From positions 1 to 44,401 of the forward strand of contig NZ_JAHCAP010000025.1 of assembly GCF_019634815.1 (NCBI RefSeq): a stretch of 44,401 nt of DNA, given 5' to 3'. This document shows, piece by piece, positions 17,093-27,235 of this stretch (its first letter is position 1; each line of letters opens with the position of its first letter). The position numbers and the translations under genes were made by a program. Source of the DNA: Dokdonella sp. (GTDB taxonomy: Bacteria > Pseudomonadota > Gammaproteobacteria > Xanthomonadales > Rhodanobacteraceae). Below the pieces are notes generated by a model. That model saw only the letters and a program-made list of their open reading frames with translations, was not told the DNA's origin and ran no database searches.

Positions 17093-17830
17093 CTATTGGC
17101 TGCCCTCGACCGGCGGCGTACGGCCAAGTTGCGGCCAGTCCGGATCCGCCGTGGTATCGCGCGAATCGCGCGGTACGGCCAGTTCGGCGCCATGCACCAC
17201 GAACCAGACGTTTTCGGCGATGTTGGTGACATGGTCGCCGATGCGTTCGATGTTCTTGGCCATGAACAACAGGTGCGTGCAGGGCGTGATCGCGCGCGGA
17301 TCCTCCATCATGTAGGTGAGCAGCTCGCGGAACAGCGCGGTGTAGGCCTCATCCAGGCGTGCATCGTCCTGCCACACCTTGAAGGCGCGTTCGGCATCCA
17401 TGCTGCGGTAGGCGGCCAGCACTTCGGCCAGACCGGCGCCGGCGAGATCGGCAAGCCGGCGCAAGCCGAGCGCGGGGGCGACCGGCGCGGCCAGTGCGAG
17501 GGCGATCGCTCGCTTGGCCACGTTGGCTGCGTAATCGCCGATGCGCTCGATGTCCGCGGCGATGCGCAGGGCGGCGAACACCGCGCGCAGATCGCGCGCC
17601 ATCGGTGCGCGCAGCGCCAGCAGTCGCACCACGTCCTGGCTGATCGCATGCTCCATCGCGTCGATGGTGCCGTCGTTGTCGACGATGTGGCGGGCCGCGC
17701 GGTCATCGCGGCGCTCGACCACGTCGACGGCGGCCAGCAGTTGCCTGCCGGCGAGTTCACCCATGCCGATGATTTCGCTGGTCAGGCGGGCAAGTTCGGT
17801 GTCGTAGCTCTTGATGATGTGATCGATCAT
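17093..17830 (-). CDS. phoU: Phosphate-specific transport regulator PhoU
   Basis: Negative regulator that links Pst transport to PhoR signalling; cytosolic, peripheral to the membrane. The 245-residue all-helical protein has two PhoU repeats, each with the metal-site pattern: ADIERIGDYAANVAKRA in the first and KNIERIGDHVTNIAENV in the second. ATG 17830 is chosen because homologues begin near M-I-D-H; the frame is open further upstream but overlaps pstB. It lies 31 nt after pstB as the last gene of the pst operon. Confidence 0.96.
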   Translation of the reverse strand: MIDHIIKSYDTELARLTSEIIGMGELAGRQLLAAVDVVERRDDRAARHIVDNDGTIDAMEHAISQDVVRLLALRAPMARDLRAVFAALRIAADIERIGDYAANVAKRAIALALAAPVAPALGLRRLADLAGAGLAEVLAAYRSMDAERAFKVWQDDARLDEAYTALFRELLTYMMEDPRAITPCTHLLFMAKNIERIGDHVTNIAENVWFVVHGAELAVPRDSRDTTADPDWPQLGRTPPVEGSQ

Positions 17831-17861
17831 TGGATGGGATCCATGCGGCTCGTGGCGGGGT

Positions 17862-18662
17862 TCAACCGTAACGTCCGGTGATGTAGTCCTCGGTCTGCTT
17901 GCGCGCAGGCGCGGTGAAGATCTTTTCGGTCGCATCGACTTCGATCAGCTCACCCAGGTACATGAAGGCCGTGCGATCGGAGATGCGCGCCGCCTGCTGC
18001 ATGTTGTGGGTGACGATGACGATGGTGAACTCGCTCTTGAGTTCCTCGATCAGTTGCTCGATGCGACCGGTGGCGATCGGATCGAGCGCCGAGGTGGGTT
18101 CGTCGAGCAGCAACACCTCGGGCCTGAGCGCGATGCAGCGCGCGATGCACAGACGTTGCTGCTGGCCACCGGACAGGCCGAGCGCGCTGCCCTTGAGCTT
18201 GTCCTTGACTTCGTCCCACAGCGCGGCCGAGCGCAAGGCCTCCTCGACACGCCGCTCGAGATCGGACCGACCCAGGCGCTCGTGGTGACGGATGGCCCAG
18301 GCGACATTCTCGAAGATCGTCATCGGGAACGGCACCGGCTTCTGGAACACCATGCCGACCTTGCTGCGCAGGCGGTTGAGGCTGTAGCGCGGGTCGAGGA
18401 TGTTCTCGCCGTCCAGCAGCACCTGGCCGCTTGCGCGCAAGCCCGGATGCATCGCGTAAATGCGGTTGAACACGCGCAGCAGGGTCGACTTGCCGCACCC
18501 TGACGGGCCGATGATGGCGGTGACCTGGCGCGCCGGAATGTCGAGCGTGATGTTCTTGAGCGCGTGATGGCCGTGGTAGTGAAAATCCAGGCCCCGCACT
18601 TCGATGTGATTGCGTGGAGCGAGGGTGTCGGCGGTGTGCAGGGCGGCGGCAAGTTCAGTCAT
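17862..18662 (-). CDS. pstB: Phosphate ABC transporter ATP-binding protein
   Basis: ATPase of the high-affinity phosphate importer, bound to PstC and PstA at the inner membrane. The 266-residue protein has Walker [10 protein letters not shown] (residues 52-60), the Q-loop at VFQKP, the ABC signature [14 protein letters not shown], Walker [13 protein letters not shown] and the switch His in [10 protein letters not shown] 18662 overlaps the pstA stop by 8 nt; another ATG 15 nt upstream is possible but less likely. Confidence 0.97.
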   Translation of the reverse strand: MTELAAALHTADTLAPRNHIEVRGLDFHYHGHHALKNITLDIPARQVTAIIGPSGCGKSTLLRVFNRIYAMHPGLRASGQVLLDGENILDPRYSLNRLRSKVGMVFQKPVPFPMTIFENVAWAIRHHERLGRSDLERRVEEALRSAALWDEVKDKLKGSALGLSGGQQQRLCIARCIALRPEVLLLDEPTSALDPIATGRIEQLIEELKSEFTIVIVTHNMQQAARISDRTAFMYLGELIEVDATEKIFTAPARKQTEDYITGRYG

Positions 18663-19521
18663 GGCGGATGTGTCCACGGACGAGGAACCAACGCGCCAGC
18701 AGACCGAGCGCGAGCACGAACAAGGTGATCATCAGCGCGCCGGCCCAGGCGATGGCGTGCATCGCCGGATTGGGGTCGTTGGTGTACTGGTAGATGATGG
18801 TTGGCAGGCTGGCCATCTTTTCGAGCGGGCCGAACGCCATGTAGTTGTTGCCGAAGGCGGTAAACAGCAGCGGCGCGGTCTCGCCCGCCACGCGCGCCAA
18901 GGCCAGCAGGATTCCGGTGAGAATGCCCGAGCCGGCGGCGCGCAGCAGCACCTGACTGGTGAGCTTCCATTGCGGCACGCCGAGCGAAAGCGCCGCCTCG
19001 CGCAGGGTCATCGGCTGCAGGCGCAGCATTTCGTCGGTGGTGCGCACGATCACCGGCAAGGCAATCAGGGCAAGGGCGAGCGCGCCGGCGAAGGCCGAAA
19101 AACTGACCGCGCCATTGCTCCACGCGGTCATCGGCAGCACCACCACCACATAGACGAACAGGCCCAGCACGATCGATGGCGCCGAGAGCAGGATGTCATT
19201 CATGAAGCGAATCAAGGCGCCCAGCCGCGAATGCGCGGCGTACTCGGCGAGCCAAGCACCCGCCATCACGCCGATCGGCGCGGCAAACAGGATCGCCATG
19301 AAATTGATGATCCCGCTGCCGACGATGGCGTTGGCCAGGCCGCCGTCTTCGCCGTGGGCGGAGATGCGCGTGAACAGCGGCACGCCGATCGCGGAGATGC
19401 CGCGACTGAGCGTGGTCCACAGGATCCAACCGAGGAAGCCAAGTCCGAGCGCGGTGGAGGCGGCGGCGAATGTGATTGCGGCGCCATTGCCGAGGGCGCG
19501 GCGACGGTACAGGCCGTTCAT
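18655..19521 (-). CDS. pstA: Phosphate ABC transporter permease
   Basis: One of the two membrane permeases of Pst. The 288-residue protein has six predicted membrane segments starting with [20 protein letters not shown], and the BPD EAA loop [24 protein letters not shown] that contacts PstB. The ATG at 19521 overlaps the pstC stop (ATGA); the frame remains open for a long way upstream through pstC, but that is an out-of-frame shadow. Confidence 0.95.
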   Translation of the reverse strand: MNGLYRRRALGNGAAITFAAASTALGLGFLGWILWTTLSRGISAIGVPLFTRISAHGEDGGLANAIVGSGIINFMAILFAAPIGVMAGAWLAEYAAHSRLGALIRFMNDILLSAPSIVLGLFVYVVVVLPMTAWSNGAVSFSAFAGALALALIALPVIVRTTDEMLRLQPMTLREAALSLGVPQWKLTSQVLLRAAGSGILTGILLALARVAGETAPLLFTAFGNNYMAFGPLEKMASLPTIIYQYTNDPNPAMHAIAWAGALMITLFVLALGLLARWFLVRGHIRHD

Positions 19522-20507
19522 GCCGTGCCCTCGCGCCGGGCCAGGCGACGCAACATCACGCGTGCGATCAACAAGACGAAGAAGGTCACCACGAACAACA
19601 GGAATCCCAGCGCCAGCAGGGCCGAACGATGATTGCCCACCGCTTCGTTGAATTCGTTGGCGATCGAGGACGAGATCGAGGTGCCCGGCATGAGCAACGA
19701 GGCTTGAATGTCGTAGGCATTGCCGAGCACGAAGGTCACTGCCATCGTTTCGCCCAAGGCGCGCCCGAGACCGAGGAAGATGCCGCCAATCACCGCCGAT
19801 CGCGTGGCGGGCAGCACGATGTGCCAGACCACCTCCCAGGTGGTTGCGCCGAGCGCGCGCGCCGATTCCTTGAGACGACCGGGCACGGCAAGAAACACCT
19901 CGCGCATCACCGCGGCGATGAAGGGCACGATCATCACTGCGAGCACGATGCCGGCGGTGAGGATGCCCAGGCCAAGCGGCGGGCCGGAGAACAGTGCGCC
20001 CAGCAGCGGCAGTTCGCCGAGTACGGCCGTGAGCGCGGGTTGCACCTGTTCGGCCATGAACGGCACGAACACGAACAGGCCCCACATGCCGTAGATGATC
20101 GAGGGAATCGCGGCCAGCAGTTCGATCGCCGCGCTGAACCAGGCGCGCATCCACTCGGGCGCGATCTCGGTGAGAAAGAGGGCAATGCCGAACGCGACCG
20201 GCACCGCCAGCACGATCGCGATGATCGAGGTCAGCACGGTGCCGAAGATCGGTGCCAGCGCCCCGTAGCGATCGTCGACAGGGTTCCATTCGCTGCTGGC
20301 GAGAAAGCGCAGACCTTCGCCGAACAGGACCTCGCGCCCGCCCCACAAGGTCGACAGGGCCGCCCCGAGCAGGACCGCAAGCACCAGCAAGGCCGAAGCC
20401 TTGAGGGCACGGGCAAACCAGCGATCACGCCGCGCGTCGCGCTCGGCGCGGCGTGTCGCCGGTGCGGGCGTCGCAATCACCATCGTCGAAGAGCTGGCTG
20501 ACGTCAT
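19518..20507 (-). CDS. pstC: Phosphate ABC transporter permease
   Basis: Partner permease of PstA. The 329-residue protein starts with about 30 hydrophilic residues rich in Ser, Ala and Arg, then six membrane segments (first ALLVLAVLLGAALSTLW). The coupling loop is KESARALGATTWEVVWHIVLPATRS, and RALGETMAVTFVLGNA is typical of PstC. ATG 20507 follows a 75-nt gap after pstS with no strong ribosome site; an ATG at codon 9 is an alternative. Confidence 0.93.
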   Translation of the reverse strand: MTSASSSTMVIATPAPATRRAERDARRDRWFARALKASALLVLAVLLGAALSTLWGGREVLFGEGLRFLASSEWNPVDDRYGALAPIFGTVLTSIIAIVLAVPVAFGIALFLTEIAPEWMRAWFSAAIELLAAIPSIIYGMWGLFVFVPFMAEQVQPALTAVLGELPLLGALFSGPPLGLGILTAGIVLAVMIVPFIAAVMREVFLAVPGRLKESARALGATTWEVVWHIVLPATRSAVIGGIFLGLGRALGETMAVTFVLGNAYDIQASLLMPGTSISSSIANEFNEAVGNHRSALLALGFLLFVVTFFVLLIARVMLRRLARREGTA

Positions 20508-20582
20508 CCGGGTTTGCTCTTGTCGTCGGGTGGATGCGAACCGCTCCGCCCGGTCGTGGGCGGAAGCGGTCGCATGGCGCAC

Positions 20583-21602
20583 TCAGTGCTTGAACTCGCT
20601 CGCCCAGTACGCCTCGACGCGCTGCACCAGCGGTACCGGCAGGGCGACGTAGTCCAGCGCCTCGGCCTGCGCCTGCCCCTTGTTGAGGGCGTAGCGGAAG
20701 AAGTCGATCGCCAGCCGCTTGCGCTCGGAATCGCCTGCCTTCTTGGGCAGGATGATCCAGGTGGTTGCGGTGATCGGCCACGCGCCACTGCCCGGCGCAT
20801 TGGTCATGACCAGATTGAAGTCCCTGGCGCTCGCCCAGTCGGCGGTTGCGGCTGCGGCCTGGAAGCTCTCGCGGCCAGGGCGCACCACTTCACCGGCGGC
20901 GTTTTTCAACGTGGCATGACCGAGATTGTTCTTGGCCGCGTAGGCGTATTCGACATAGCCGATCGCGCCCTTGATGCGGCCGACATAGGCCGCCACGCCA
21001 TCATTGCCCTTGCCGCCGACGCCGACCGGCCAATCGACCGCCGTGCCCTCGCCGACCTTGGTCTTCCATTCCGGGCTTACCTTCGAAAGATAGTTGGTGA
21101 AGTTGAACGAGGTTCCCGAACCGTCGGAGCGGTGCACCACCGTGATCTTGCTGTCGGGGAGTTTCAGGCCGGGGTTGAGGCTGGCAATCGCAGCGTCGTT
21201 CCAGTTCTGGATCTGGCCAAGAAAGATGCCGGCAAGCGTCGGGCCGTCGAGCATGAGAGCGCCCGGCGCGATGCCTTCGAGCGTGTAGACGGGTACGATG
21301 CCGCCGATCACGCTCGGGAACTGACCGAGACTGGACTGGGCAAGCTCGTCGGCCGAGAGTGGTTTGTCGGTGGCGCCGAAATCGACCGTTCCGGCCTTGA
21401 TCTGGGCGATGCCGCCGCCCGAACCGATGGCCTGGTAATTGATGCGGTGACCGCTGCCCTGTGCATAGGCGGTCGACCATTTCGAGAGGATGGGCTGGAC
21501 GAAGCTCGAGCCGGCGCCGCTGATTTCGGTGGCGGCAGCGGCGAAGCTCAGGGTCGTTGCAGCGAGGGTGGCGAAGATGCGGGCTGGCAAGCGTGTGGAC
21601 AC
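20583..21602 (-). CDS. pstS: Periplasmic phosphate-binding protein
   Basis: Captures phosphate in the periplasm and delivers it to PstCA. The 339-residue precursor has a signal peptide (RIFATLAATTLSFAAA, cleavage near residue 22-24) followed by EISGAGSSFVQPILSKW, the first phosphate-binding loop of PstS. The second is HRSDGSGTSFNFTNYLSKV; DFGATDKPLS and ALPVPLVQRVEAYW are also typical. The start is GTG at 21602, chosen because AGGAG lies 6 nt before it and homologous signal peptides begin here. First gene of pstSCAB-phoU, divergent from the porin gene. Confidence 0.96.
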   Translation of the reverse strand: MSTRLPARIFATLAATTLSFAAAATEISGAGSSFVQPILSKWSTAYAQGSGHRINYQAIGSGGGIAQIKAGTVDFGATDKPLSADELAQSSLGQFPSVIGGIVPVYTLEGIAPGALMLDGPTLAGIFLGQIQNWNDAAIASLNPGLKLPDSKITVVHRSDGSGTSFNFTNYLSKVSPEWKTKVGEGTAVDWPVGVGGKGNDGVAAYVGRIKGAIGYVEYAYAAKNNLGHATLKNAAGEVVRPGRESFQAAAATADWASARDFNLVMTNAPGSGAWPITATTWIILPKKAGDSERKRLAIDFFRYALNKGQAQAEALDYVALPVPLVQRVEAYWASEFKH

Positions 21603-21694
21603 GGTGGACTCCTGACTGCCTGGGACGGCGATGGAAGGTCCGCGCATTCAAGTCAATGCAGGTTGCAGCGTCGTGATGGCCATGTTGCGGTTTC

Positions 21695-21712
21695 ATGACA
21701 GCGCCCATCGCT
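21695..21712 (-). promoter_or_regulatory. PhoB half-site facing pstS
   Basis: CTGTCAT on the minus strand (21701-21695) is a perfect PhoB half-site, followed 11 nt on by a poor second repeat (CCGCAAC). It lies about 93 nt before the pstS start. The site is probable; the full box and the -10 are unclear. Confidence 0.45.
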
Positions 21713-21738
21713 GCGGCCATCACGAATCTGCAGTGCAA

Positions 21739-21767
21739 ATTGCATGATCCTGTCATCTTGCGTGGTC
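21739..21767 (+). promoter_or_regulatory. PhoB box facing the porin gene
   Basis: ATTGCAT (21739-21745) and CTGTCAT (21750-21756) are spaced 11 nt start to start, as in E. coli Pho boxes; the second is a perfect half-site, the first matches 4 of 7. A possible -10 CAATCT lies at 21767-21772. It sits about 80 nt before the porin ATG. Confidence 0.55.
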
Positions 21768-21836
21768 AATCTTGTCGGCAAAGGTTGGCTGATCGCGCGG
21801 CATGGTGTCGCCACGCCGCCCACATCGGAGCCCAAC

Positions 21837-22892
21837 ATGCATTCCACGCCTCTTCGCGCCGCGTCGATTGCGGCGATCGTCCTTGCCCTGGCCAGTCCCG
21901 TGGCCAGCGCCGATGCCGGCAAGACCCGCATCGGCGGCAGGATGTTCTTCGATCTGAGTTCGCTCGAAGAACGCTACAACGACACCGGCAAGACCGACGC
22001 CAGCAGCTTCGCGCTCGACGTCAAACGCTTCTATGTCGACATCGCCCACGCGCTCGATTCCACCTGGAAACTTCAGCTCACCACCGACTTCACCTGGTCG
22101 AGCAGCGATGGCGAGACGCAGCTTTTCGTCAAGAAGGCGTACCTCGAGGGCAAGTTTTCCAAGGCGGCGGTGCTGCGTGTGGGCTCAGCCGACATGCCGT
22201 GGATTTCGTTCGTCGACAAGGCGCAAGGTTTTCGCTACATCGAGAAGTCGGTGGTCGACCGCACCAAGTTCGGCAACTCCGCCGACTGGGGCGTCCACCT
22301 GGGCGGCAAACTCGGCGCCGGACAGCAATTCGACTACGCCGTGGCGATGGTCAACGGTGCCGGATACAAGGATCCGGGCCGCAGCAAGAGCGTCGATTTC
22401 GAGGGGCGCATCGCCTACCTGCCCAGCAGCAGGATCATGCTTGCCCTTGGCGCATACTCGGGCCGGCGCGGGAAGGATCTCGAATCCAGTCCTGCCATCC
22501 ACACGACCCAACGCGTGAGCGCGATGGCCGCATACGTTTCGGATCGCACCCGCGCCGGCATCGAGTACTTCAAGTCCGACAACTGGAACGAGGTCAACAA
22601 GCCGACAGGCGACCACGCCAAGGGTTGGTCGGTGTGGGCGAGTCAGGCGCTGGGTGAGCAGTTCACGCTCACCGCGCGCGTCGACCGCACCACGCCCAGC
22701 CACGTGCGCGATCCGCGCAGCGCCGAGCGTTATGCGCATCTGGGCCTGGAGTACAGCCTGCGCGACAACCTCGATCTGGCATTGGTGTGGAAGAACGGTG
22801 CGACCGACAGCAGCGCCAGCCGCGACGGCATTGCCTACACCCGACATCGCCGCGGCAACGAGGTCGGCATCTGGGGTCAGGTGTCGTTCTGA
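21837..22892 (+). CDS. Phosphate-selective porin, OprO/OprP type
   Basis: An outer-membrane beta-barrel porin likely admitting phosphate or polyphosphate. The 351-residue precursor has a signal peptide (SIAAIVLALASPVASA, cleavage near residue 25), alternating amphipathic strands throughout, and ends GIWGQVSF with the C-terminal Phe needed for barrel insertion. The segment FVKKAYLEGKFSKAAVLRVGSADMPW matches the Porin_O_P family. ATG 21837 follows CGGAG (21826-21830). Position between pstS and phoBR, with a Pho box upstream, supports phosphate regulation. The substrate is inferred from family and context. Confidence 0.88.
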   Translation: MHSTPLRAASIAAIVLALASPVASADAGKTRIGGRMFFDLSSLEERYNDTGKTDASSFALDVKRFYVDIAHALDSTWKLQLTTDFTWSSSDGETQLFVKKAYLEGKFSKAAVLRVGSADMPWISFVDKAQGFRYIEKSVVDRTKFGNSADWGVHLGGKLGAGQQFDYAVAMVNGAGYKDPGRSKSVDFEGRIAYLPSSRIMLALGAYSGRRGKDLESSPAIHTTQRVSAMAAYVSDRTRAGIEYFKSDNWNEVNKPTGDHAKGWSVWASQALGEQFTLTARVDRTTPSHVRDPRSAERYAHLGLEYSLRDNLDLALVWKNGATDSSASRDGIAYTRHRRGNEVGIWGQVSF

Positions 22893-22913
22893 GCCGATGG
22901 CCGAACGCGAGGT

Positions 22914-22950
22914 TTGTCATCATGCGGTCATGTTGGCACGCTGCAATAAT
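22914..22950 (+). promoter_or_regulatory. PhoB box and -10 of phoB
   Basis: TTGTCAT (22914-22920) and CGGTCAT (22925-22931) each match the CTGTCAT repeat at 6 of 7 bases, exactly 11 nt apart. AATAAT (22945-22950) is a near-perfect -10 at the distance expected when PhoB replaces a -35. The arrangement predicts autoactivation of phoBR. Start point about 22957. Confidence 0.8.
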
Positions 22951-22979
22951 GGCCCACGCTGGCCTTGACCGAACCGACC

Positions 22980-23665
22980 GTGCACAAACACATCCTCATC
23001 GTTGAAGACGAACCATCGATCCGTGACATGGTCGCGTTCGCATTGCGCAAGGACGGCATGCATTGTGCGCTCGCGGGCGATGCCCGCGAGGCCGAGCTGG
23101 CGATTGCCGACCGCATTCCCGACCTCATCCTGCTCGACTGGATGCTGCCCGGTACCAGCGGCCTGGATTTCGCCCGCCGCCTGCGTCGGGCCCGACCCAC
23201 GATGGAGATCCCCATCATCATGCTGACCGCGCGCGGCGAAGAGATGGATCGGGTCAACGGACTCGATGCGGGCGTCGACGACTACGTGGTCAAACCGTTT
23301 TCCGCGCGCGAGCTGATCGCGCGGATCAAGGCCGTGTTGCGTCGCAGCCAGGGCGATGATGGTTCGGGCACGATCAACATCGGCGATCTGCGCATCGACA
23401 GTGCCGCACACCGCGTGTTCGCGGGCGAGCAGGCGGTCTCGATCGGACCCACCGAATACCGCTTGCTGCACTTCTTCATGAGTCACCCGGAACGGGTCTA
23501 CTCGCGCGCGCAACTGCTCGACCATGTCTGGGGCGGCAGCGTCTACGTCGAAGAGCGCACCATCGACGTGCACATCCGCCGCTTGCGCAAGACCCTCGAG
23601 CCTTCGGGGCTCGACGGGATGGTGCAGACCGTGCGCGGCAGCGGCTATCGCTTTTCCGCGAACCC

Positions 23666-23669
<4 letters not shown>
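22980..23669 (+). CDS. phoB: Phosphate regulon response regulator PhoB
   Basis: Two-component regulator that binds Pho boxes under phosphate limitation. The 229-residue protein aligns residue for residue with E. coli PhoB (also 229): phosphoacceptor Asp53 in LLDWMLPG, acidic pair Glu9-Asp10, Lys105 in DYVVKPFS, then an OmpR-type winged helix (RAQLLDHVWGG, RTIDVHIRRLRKTLEP). Start is GTG 22980 by this alignment; an in-frame TTG at 22965 is the alternative. Neither has a clear Shine-Dalgarno. It overlaps phoR by 4 nt (GTGA) and has its own Pho box. Confidence 0.95.
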
Positions 23670-24715
<1,046 letters not shown>

Positions 24716-24762
24716 TTGCCCTGCCGCGGTCTTCGGCGCAGGCGGCGCGAGCCGGGCCACGC

Positions 24763-24793
24763 TGCGGGAACGACGGCAATGCGTGTTCCCGCA
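24763..24793. terminator. Hairpin between convergent phoR and glnA
   Basis: TGCGGGAAC (24763-24771) and GTTCCCGCA (24785-24793) form a 9-bp perfect stem with a 13-nt loop between two converging genes. No T-run follows on either strand, so it is a possible bidirectional transcription barrier or 3'-end stabiliser, not a standard intrinsic terminator. Confidence 0.5.
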
Positions 24794-24807
24794 ACGGCGC
24801 CGAGGCT

Positions 24808-26220
24808 TCAGATCGCGTAGTACATCTGGTACTCGAGCGGATGGGTCGCGGCGCGAAAGCGCGTGACCTCGGCCATCTTGACCTCGATGTAGGCGTCGAT
24901 GAAGTCGTCGGAGAACACGCCGCCGGCCTTGAGGAAGCCGCGGTCCTTGTCGAGCGCCTCGATCGCCTGATCGAGCGAGTGGCACACGGTCGGGATGTTC
25001 TTCTCCTCTTCCGGCGGCAGGTCGTAGAGATCCTTGTCGGACGGCGCACCCGGATCGATCTTGTTCAGGATGCCGTCGAGGCCGGCCATCATCAGCGCGG
25101 CGAAGGTGAGATAGCCGCTGTTGACCGGATCGGGGAAACGCACCTCGATGCGGCGCGCCTTGGGGCTGTGCACGAAGGGAATGCGGCAGCTTGCCGAACG
25201 GTTGCGCGCCGAATAGGCCAGCAGCACCGGCGCCTCGAAACCGGGTACCAGGCGCTTGTAGCTGTTGGTGCTGGCGTTGGCGAAGGCATTGATCGCGCGC
25301 GCATGCTTGAAGATGCCGCCGATGTAATGCAGCGCAGTTTGCGACAGGCCGCCGTAAAGATCGCCCGCAAACAGGTTCTGGCCGCCCTTGGCGAGTGACT
25401 GGTGCACGTGCATGCCCGAACCGTTGTCGCCGACGATCGGCTTGGGCATGAAGGTCACGGTCTTGCCGAACTGATGGGCGACGTTCTTGATCACGTACTT
25501 CATCGCGATCAGTTCGTCGGCCTTGCGCACCAGTGAATTGAAGCGCGTGCCGATTTCGCACTGGCCGGCGTTGGCGACCTCGTGGTGATGCACTTCGACC
25601 ACCTGGCCGATCTGTTCGAGCACCTTGCACATGTGGCTGCGCAGGTCCTGGAAGGAATCCACCGGCGGCACCGGGAAGTAGCCGCCCTTGACCCCGCCAC
25701 GATGGCCGTGATTTTCACCATCGAAGGATTTGTGCGTGGACCACGCGGCTTCTTCCGAACCGATCTGGTAGGCGACATGGCCCATGTCGTTGCGGTAGCG
25801 CACCGAATCGAAGATGAAGAACTCCGGCTCCGGGCCGAAGAACGCGGTGTCGGCGATGCCGGTCGACTTGAGGTAACTCTCGGCGCGCTTGGCGATCGAG
25901 CGCGGATCGCGCGCATAGGCCTGCATCGTGCTCGGCTCGAGCACGTCGCACTGGATCACCAGGGTCTTGTCGCTCATGAACGGATCGACGAACGAGGCCG
26001 TCGGATCGGGCAGCAACACCATGTCCGATTCATTGATGCCCTTCCAGCCGGTGATCGAGGAACCGTCGAACATCTTGCCGTCCTCGAACAGCGATTCATC
26101 GACGCTGTGCGCGGGATAGGTCACGTGATGCTCCTTGCCAAGCATGTCGGCAAAGCGCAGGTCGATGAATTCGATTTCTTCGTCCTTGATCTTGTTGAGC
26201 AGGGCGGCGGCAGTGGTCAT
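24808..26220 (-). CDS. glnA: Glutamine synthetase, type I
   Basis: ATP-dependent ammonia assimilation into glutamine; dodecamer in the cytosol. The 470-residue protein has all GSI signatures: [19 protein letters not shown] near residue 49-67, EPEFFIFD metal ligands at about 131-138, [11 protein letters not shown] (266-275), the ATP site, and the adenylylation Tyr399 in [10 protein letters not shown], so GlnE-type covalent control is expected. ATG 26220 gives the same N-terminal length as E. coli; an ATG 9 nt upstream is possible. A sigma-54 promoter and an NtrC-like site lie upstream. No ntrBC genes follow in this window. Confidence 0.97.
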   Translation of the reverse strand: MTTAAALLNKIKDEEIEFIDLRFADMLGKEHHVTYPAHSVDESLFEDGKMFDGSSITGWKGINESDMVLLPDPTASFVDPFMSDKTLVIQCDVLEPSTMQAYARDPRSIAKRAESYLKSTGIADTAFFGPEPEFFIFDSVRYRNDMGHVAYQIGSEEAAWSTHKSFDGENHGHRGGVKGGYFPVPPVDSFQDLRSHMCKVLEQIGQVVEVHHHEVANAGQCEIGTRFNSLVRKADELIAMKYVIKNVAHQFGKTVTFMPKPIVGDNGSGMHVHQSLAKGGQNLFAGDLYGGLSQTALHYIGGIFKHARAINAFANASTNSYKRLVPGFEAPVLLAYSARNRSASCRIPFVHSPKARRIEVRFPDPVNSGYLTFAALMMAGLDGILNKIDPGAPSDKDLYDLPPEEEKNIPTVCHSLDQAIEALDKDRGFLKAGGVFSDDFIDAYIEVKMAEVTRFRAATHPLEYQMYYAI

Positions 26221-26259
26221 CGTGGACATCCGTTGCGTGGCTAAGGGCGCGGTTATCAG

Positions 26260-26276
26260 AGCAAGCCGCGTGCCAA
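26260..26276 (-). promoter_or_regulatory. Sigma-54 promoter of glnA
   Basis: On the minus strand TTGGCACGCGGCTTGCT matches the sigma-54 consensus YTGGCACGNNNNTTGCW, with TGGCAC at 26275-26270 and TTGC at 26264-26261. The start point would be about 26250, 30 nt before the glnA ATG. Confidence 0.85.
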
Positions 26277-26358
26277 GCCCCACGTTGCCGGCAGACCGCG
26301 ATGGAATGCGCCCTGCGCGCCGGATGGTCAAGCGAAAGTTCGGCAATGGTGCGTCGTT

Positions 26359-26375
26359 TGCACCACTTTGGTGAT
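26359..26375 (-). promoter_or_regulatory. NtrC-type enhancer site
   Basis: TGCACCACTTTGGTGAT closely matches the E. coli glnA NtrC sites (TGCACC-N5-GGTGC). Its centre is about 117 nt upstream of the predicted start point, the normal enhancer distance. An overlapping GGTGC-N7-GCACC repeat (26348-26364) may add a second, weaker site. It also lies within 90 nt of uppP on the other strand. Confidence 0.7.
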
Positions 26376-26410
26376 TATCGATACAAGCCCGGCACGTCCG
26401 TGCCGTTCCG

Positions 26411-26416
26411 TAGAAT
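26411..26416 (+). promoter_or_regulatory. -10 element of uppP
   Basis: TAGAAT followed by GCGCGC, 27 nt before the uppP TTG start. It matches TATAAT at 5 of 6 bases; no clear -35 is present. Confidence 0.5.
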
Positions 26417-26443
26417 GCGCGCTCCCCCTGCCGGAACCACGCC

Positions 26444-27235
26444 TTGTCCGACCTTGCTGCCACGCTCCTGCTCGGAATCATCGAAGGCGTCACCGAGTTC
26501 CTGCCGATTTCGAGCACTGGCCATCTGTTGATTGCCGAACGCTGGCTCGGCGCGCGCTCGGACCTGTTCAACGTCGCAATCCAGGCCGGCGCGATCCTCG
26601 CCGTGGTGCTGATCTACCGCGAGCGCCTGTGGCAACTGGCGACCGGCTTCGCGCGCGGCGAGAGCCGCGACTACGCACTCAAGCTGCTGGCCGCCTTCCT
26701 CATCACCGCGGCACTCGGCTTTGCGGCCACGCGACTGGGTTTCAAGTTGCCCGAAACCGTCGCACCGGTGGCCTGGGCGCTGATCATCGGTGGGGTGTGG
26801 ATGCTGCTGGCCGAAGGCTTCGCCGCACGCTTGCCCGAGCGCAGCTCGATTTCCTGGCGCGTGGCAATCCTCGTCGGCCTCGCCCAAGTCGTGGCCGGCG
26901 TGTTCCCCGGCACCTCGCGCTCGGCGGCGACGATCTTCATCGCGATGCTCGCCGGGACCAACAACCGCGCCGCGGCGACCGAATTCGCATTCCTCGTCGG
27001 CATCCCGACGATGTTCGCAGCCAGCGGCTACGAGTTGCTCAAGTCATTGCGAGCGCATGGCACGGCGGGCGAAGACTGGAGTGCGCTCGCGCTCGCCTTC
27101 ACGGTGTCACTGCTGACTGCCTTCATCACGGTGAAGTGGCTGCTCGGCTACATCCGCAGCCACCGCTTCATGCCCTTCGCGCTGTACCGCATCGCGCTGG
27201 GCGCGCTGCTGCTTCTGCTGCCCGGCGTGGCTTGA
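26444..27235 (+). CDS. uppP: Undecaprenyl-diphosphatase
   Basis: Inner-membrane phosphatase that recycles the lipid carrier for peptidoglycan and other wall polymers (BacA; confers some bacitracin resistance). The 263-residue protein has the family motifs [15 protein letters not shown] (residues about 14-28) and PGTSRSAAT, and about eight membrane segments ending in a Leu-rich helix. Start is TTG 26444, behind CGGAA; no ATG fits. Its stop codon abuts that of the convergent PEBP gene: the two stops together make the palindrome TGATCA (27233-27238). Confidence 0.95.
   Translation: MSDLAATLLLGIIEGVTEFLPISSTGHLLIAERWLGARSDLFNVAIQAGAILAVVLIYRERLWQLATGFARGESRDYALKLLAAFLITAALGFAATRLGFKLPETVAPVAWALIIGGVWMLLAEGFAARLPERSSISWRVAILVGLAQVVAGVFPGTSRSAATIFIAMLAGTNNRAAATEFAFLVGIPTMFAASGYELLKSLRAHGTAGEDWSALALAFTVSLLTAFITVKWLLGYIRSHRFMPFALYRIALGALLLLLPGVA

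Noticed and set aside
19522..20346. N-terminal extension of pstA by about 275 codons
   Set aside because: The extension runs out of frame through pstC, has no membrane pattern, and the ATG at 19521 in an ATGA overlap gives the normal PstA length.
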